A stretch of 64,000 nucleotides of DNA from positions 307,234 to 371,233 of the forward strand of contig NZ_OBQD01000004.1 of the NCBI RefSeq assembly GCF_900220975.1. Reading direction: 5' to 3'. The position numbers were made by a program, and so were the translations under genes. This stretch comes from Rhizobium subbaraonis (GTDB lineage Bacteria > Pseudomonadota > Alphaproteobacteria > Rhizobiales > Rhizobiaceae). Numbering within the stretch: position 1 is the stretch's first letter; each line of letters opens with the position of its first letter. The notes under the pieces are model-generated. The model did not search any database and was not told the DNA's origin. It was given only the letters and a program-made list of their open reading frames with translations. Positions 61,377 to 64,000 of the stretch are shown here, one piece after another.

Positions 61377-61958
61377 ATGCCGAGACTTTTTGTTGCCCTC
61401 GAAGTGCCGCGTAACGCCGCCATGAGCCTCTCGTTGCTCCGTGGGGGCCTTCCGGGAGCCCGCTGGATCGATGTCGAGAACTTCCACATCACATTGCGGT
61501 TCATCGGCGACATCGACGGGCGTACTGCCGATGAGGTGGTCGACCGGCTCGATCGCATCGAAAGGCCCGAGTTCCAGCTATCGCTGTCGGGCGTCGGATC
61601 CTTCGGCTCGAAGAAGCCGCACTCCATCTATGCCGGCGTGACACCTGCTCCGGAAATGTATGCGCTGCAGGCGGAGATAGAGCGGATCTGCCAGAGGCTC
61701 GGCCTTCCCGCCGATCCGCGGAAATTCACTCCGCATGTCACTCTTGCCCGTTTGCGGAACGCTCGTCTCGACGATGTGGTCGGCTATCTTTCCGGACGCG
61801 GCAACTTCTTCTCGTCGCCTTTCATGGTGAACCGCTTCGTGCTGATGTCCTCGAAGGAATCGGTCGGCGGCGGTCCCTATGTGACGGAGGAAGTCTTCCC
61901 GCTCTACGAGAGCGGCTCGTCGCTCGGTCCCTCGACCATGGTCGCGCATCCGCGGTAA
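61377..61958 (+). CDS. thpR: RNA 2',3'-cyclic phosphodiesterase (2H superfamily)
   Basis: A 193-residue member of the LigT/ThpR family with the two HxTx motifs HITL (H37) and HVTL (H120) that define the 2H phosphoesterase active site. The start MPRLFVALEVP is also typical. The family opens 2',3'-cyclic phosphates and can ligate 2'-5' tRNA halves in vitro; the cellular role is unsettled. Its last 55 bp overlap the 3' end of the convergent tyrosine phosphatase gene. Confidence 0.93.
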   Translation: MPRLFVALEVPRNAAMSLSLLRGGLPGARWIDVENFHITLRFIGDIDGRTADEVVDRLDRIERPEFQLSLSGVGSFGSKKPHSIYAGVTPAPEMYALQAEIERICQRLGLPADPRKFTPHVTLARLRNARLDDVVGYLSGRGNFFSSPFMVNRFVLMSSKESVGGGPYVTEEVFPLYESGSSLGPSTMVAHPR

Positions 61959-62383
61959 AGCAGACGATAGACCGCCTCGAAATCGGCATGCCCGCCGAAA
62001 TAGGGGTCCGGCACGTCATCTGCCGCACCCAGCGCATGGCTGCAGAAAAGCGCGATGGTGGCGCGGCTGCCCTCAGGCGCCAGCTCGCGTAGCGTCTTCA
62101 GGTTGCTGCTGTCCAGCGCGAGGATAAGGTCGAAGCGGTCGAAATCGTCTTTCGCAACCTTTCGAGCCTTCAGCTTCGAGATGTCGACGCCATGGCCGGC
62201 GGCGACCGAAATGGCACGCCTGTCCGGCGGATCGCCGATATGCCATGCACCCGTTCCGGCGGAATCGATGACGAAATCGTGATGGCGTCCCACCTTTTCG
62301 ACCAGGTGGCGCAGAATTCCCTCTGCCAGCGGAGAGCGGCAGATGTTGCCGAGGCAGACGAAGAGGATAGAACGCTGGGCCAA
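61904..62383 (-). CDS. Low-molecular-weight protein-tyrosine phosphatase
   Basis: A 159-residue cytosolic phosphatase with the P-loop VCLGNICRSP (nucleophile C10, R16) at the N-terminus, IDSAGTGAWHIGDPPDRRA, and the general-acid aspartate in DVPDPYFGG. This is the eukaryote-like LMW-PTP branch rather than the exopolysaccharide Wzb type, although either could act on a tyrosine kinase; no kinase gene is adjacent. It converges on thpR with a 55-bp tail overlap and is divergent from phhB. Confidence 0.94.
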   Translation of the reverse strand: MAQRSILFVCLGNICRSPLAEGILRHLVEKVGRHHDFVIDSAGTGAWHIGDPPDRRAISVAAGHGVDISKLKARKVAKDDFDRFDLILALDSSNLKTLRELAPEGSRATIALFCSHALGAADDVPDPYFGGHADFEAVYRLLYRGCATMVEGPSDEPLS

Positions 62384-62453
62384 TCGAGCCTCCGAAGATG
62401 AAGGCGGGCAAATTATCTGCTAAGAGAGAGCCCTGCAACGGAGGATGTCGTCG

Positions 62454-62753
62454 ATGAAGCACGAGAAGCTCAGCACCGAAGCCGTCACGTCCAGTCTTGC
62501 CGTTCTCGACGGCTGGAAGCTCGAAGACGATGGGCTGGCCATCGCTAAGTCTTTCAAGTTCAAGAATTTCGGCGCCGCATTCGCCTTCATGACGGAGGTG
62601 GCAAAGGCCGCCGAGCGGCTCGATCATCATCCCGAGTGGTTCAACGTCTACAATCGCGTCGATGTGCGCCTGACGACCCACTCCGCCGGCGGTGTGACCG
62701 CGCTTGATTTCCGGTTGGCTGAAGCGATGGAGAAGGCGGCCCGCATCCATTGA
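62454..62753 (+). CDS. phhB: Pterin-4a-carbinolamine dehydratase
   Basis: A 99-residue protein that dehydrates 4a-hydroxytetrahydropterin, recycling the cofactor of aromatic amino-acid hydroxylases. The family core LDHHPEWFNVYNRVDVRLTTH, with the three catalytic histidines, is intact. The ATG at 62454 is preferred because GGAGG lies nine bases upstream; the ATG at 62445 overlaps that site. The phenylalanine hydroxylase that often accompanies PhhB is not in the window. Confidence 0.93.
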   Translation: MKHEKLSTEAVTSSLAVLDGWKLEDDGLAIAKSFKFKNFGAAFAFMTEVAKAAERLDHHPEWFNVYNRVDVRLTTHSAGGVTALDFRLAEAMEKAARIH

Positions 62754-62856
62754 GAGGCTTGGTCCGGGGGAGATGCTTGCCACACGGAAGCGTCATTCCC
62801 ATATCATCATGCATGGTGCTCATGGACGCGTGCAGTCAGTGTGGCGGAGTGTCGGA

Positions 62857-63240
62857 ATGGACGAAGTGAAGATCGGAGAAATTCTGTTGCCTGGCGACGA
62901 CGAGGAGCAGGAAGGCCAGCGCCAGCGTGTCCGCAAGCGCTTCTGGCCCGTGCTGAAGCGTGCCATCCGGCAGATCCCGTTCAGCCGCGATCTCGTGGCC
63001 GCCTACTTCTGCGCCCTCGACCCGCGTACGCCGGCGCGCGTGCGCGGCATCCTGCTGGCCGCGCTGGCGTATTTCGTCCTGCCGATCGATGGAATCCCGG
63101 ATTTTCTCGCCGTTGTCGGCTTTTCCGACGATATTGCGGTTTTGACGGCGGCGTTTGCCGCCATTCGCGGACATGTCCGCCAGGACCACTACGACTCTGC
63201 CGACCGGGCGATGATGGATGGCCTGCAGGACGCCGTCTGA
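62857..63240 (+). CDS. DUF1232 (YkvA-like) membrane protein
   Basis: A 127-residue protein from the ATG at 62857, which has GGAG seven bases upstream. The C-terminal two-thirds match DUF1232: ALDPRTPARVRGILLAALAYFVLPIDGIPDFL, with the conserved short hydrophobic helix and the PIDxIPDF motif, then GFSDDIAVLTAAF. One or two membrane-associated helices are expected. Function is unknown for the family. It follows phhB by 103 bp and may be co-transcribed. Confidence 0.88.
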   Translation: MDEVKIGEILLPGDDEEQEGQRQRVRKRFWPVLKRAIRQIPFSRDLVAAYFCALDPRTPARVRGILLAALAYFVLPIDGIPDFLAVVGFSDDIAVLTAAFAAIRGHVRQDHYDSADRAMMDGLQDAV

Positions 63241-63579
63241 AGCAGGCAGTCACGTCTGTGTTCCTCGCTTACCAAAGGGGTGCATGCTCCGGGGGACTGC
63301 GATTCCTGCCGTTGGCGACGGCTGTCAAACTCTTGCCCGAATCTTTGTGAACACCATCACGCGATGGGATGGGCTTTTTCACCGGCGACTGGGCGGCCCG
63401 GGCTGTGGATGCAGAGGCAATTTGCATTGTCGAGGCGTTCATAGTAACCGCGGGGTCAACGAAATAAGCATCCGTTGACGTTTTGGTAACCAGAATTAAG
63501 TCAAATTAAATCAAATCGTGGCCATGCGAAGGCCACGTCCGCGTCCGGGCGACGATAGCAAGACAATCGGCAGGGAATC
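63241..63579. other. 339-bp non-coding region upstream of the ialB-type gene
   Basis: No gene is visible. The last 150 bp become AT-rich and hold an inverted repeat (63455-63479) whose right arm overlaps a possible -35 TTGACG at 63475-63480, plus two TTAA sequences (63496-63499, 63506-63509). This is probably the promoter region of the gene that starts at 63580. Confidence 0.5.
63455..63479. promoter_or_regulatory. Inverted repeat upstream of the ialB-type gene
   Basis: GTCAACG (63455-63461) and CGTTGAC (63473-63479) are perfect seven-base arms with an 11-base spacer. The right arm overlaps TTGACG, a candidate -35 element, so a bound protein could block or recruit polymerase. Confidence 0.45.
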
Positions 63580-64000
63580 ATGTTTGTAAGAAAGATCGCA
63601 ACCGCACTCACCTTCGTCGCAGCAACCGCCGGCGTTGCTCTGGCGCAGTCACCGACGCGCATACAGCAATTCAATGCATGGGGCGCCTACTCCTACCAGT
63701 CCAGCAACGGCAAGGTCTGCTACGTCCTGTCCGTGCCGAAGGAAAAGGCCCCGGCCGGCGTCGACCACGGCGATATCTTCTTCCTCGTGTCGCAGCGCCC
63801 GGGCCAGAACATCTCCTACGAGCCGCAGGCGATGATGGGTTATCCGCTGCAGGACAACTCGAAGGTCAACGTCGTCATCGACGGCCGCACCTTCGTCATG
63901 TTCACCAAGGGCAATTCTGCCTGGGTCGAAAACGCTGCCGAAGAACCAGCACTGGTCGCGGCAATGAAGTCGGGCAAGGACATGTCGGTCAAGGCGACCT
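63580..64000 (+). CDS. IalB-family (invasion-associated locus B-like) exported protein, 5' part
   Basis: About 140 codons are present before the window ends. The ATG at 63580 has AGGGAA upstream and opens a signal peptide ending GVALAQ. The mature part, with NAWGAYSYQSSNGKVCYVLSVP and ISYEPQAMMGYPLQ, matches the IalB family of Alphaproteobacteria, named from Bartonella but widespread in free-living rhizobia as periplasmic or envelope proteins of unknown biochemical role. The C-terminus is missing. Confidence 0.87.
   Translation, partial: MFVRKIATALTFVAATAGVALAQSPTRIQQFNAWGAYSYQSSNGKVCYVLSVPKEKAPAGVDHGDIFFLVSQRPGQNISYEPQAMMGYPLQDNSKVNVVIDGRTFVMFTKGNSAWVENAAEEPALVAAMKSGKDMSVKAT

Overview
The window reads as a chromosomal segment of an alphaproteobacterium of the Rhizobiaceae, most like Ensifer/Sinorhizobium or a close relative. 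Codon use is uniformly GC-rich. The lineage signs are the aerobic cobalamin pathway (cobK, cobL, cobM) with B12-dependent MetH, the cyclic beta-1,2-glucan genes ndvB and ndvA (2829 and 586 residues, the family's usual lengths), DUF2794, an IalB-type protein, and a ccmABCDG cluster without ccmEFH. I saw no insertion sequence, prophage, CRISPR array, tRNA or rRNA, so this is core rather than accessory DNA.

Layout. 1-2277: cobK (cut by the window edge) head-to-head with cobL-cobM. 2293-7611: an alpha/beta hydrolase, metH, an unknown 71-residue gene and a cobalamin riboswitch, all on the minus strand. 8068-19765: ndvB and an OpgC-type glucan succinyltransferase gene convergent with the glucan exporter ndvA. 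20061-26800: an orphan LuxR-type regulator, pyruvate carboxylase (TTG start), a GNAT acetyltransferase, a glycosyltransferase and DUF2794. 27288-34321: a DUF1223 secreted protein, aconitase acnA, and ccmA-ccmB-ccmC-ccmD-ccmG divergent from it. 34352-42060: two LysE exporters, an MFS drug transporter, argG, tenA and a three-gene ABC importer. 42211-49789: rlmN, rpmF, a GST, mtgA, an ispA-type prenyl synthase with hisC, a third LysE protein and ispG. 49933-56054: a TetR regulator divergent from an iorA-iorB-dihaem cytochrome operon, then a DeoR-MFS pair. 56246-64000: a Bax-inhibitor-like membrane protein, a YbbA/YbbP-type ABC system divergent from tesA, thpR, a low-molecular-weight tyrosine phosphatase, a pterin dehydratase, a DUF1232 protein and the start of an ialB gene.

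How the parts work together. The first 7.6 kb is a B12 block: cob genes make the cofactor, MetH uses it, and a riboswitch senses it. The riboswitch precedes an unknown small gene whose ribosome-binding site lies in a hairpin, and a near-perfect 20-bp palindrome sits just ahead of metH. The next 12 kb makes (NdvB), probably decorates (OpgC type) and exports (NdvA) periplasmic cyclic glucan. The acnA/ccm divergent region contains an Irr-box-like sequence, consistent with joint iron/haem control of an Fe-S enzyme and cytochrome c maturation.

The strongest candidate for something undescribed is the riboswitch-71-residue gene-metH unit at 7002-7645. Other sites worth testing are the Irr-like box (31096-31112), a FixK/FNR-like box inside the ccm operon (32706-32719), a four-half-site palindrome between the TetR gene and iorAB (50523-50557), and a palindromic spacer between ccmA and ccmB.
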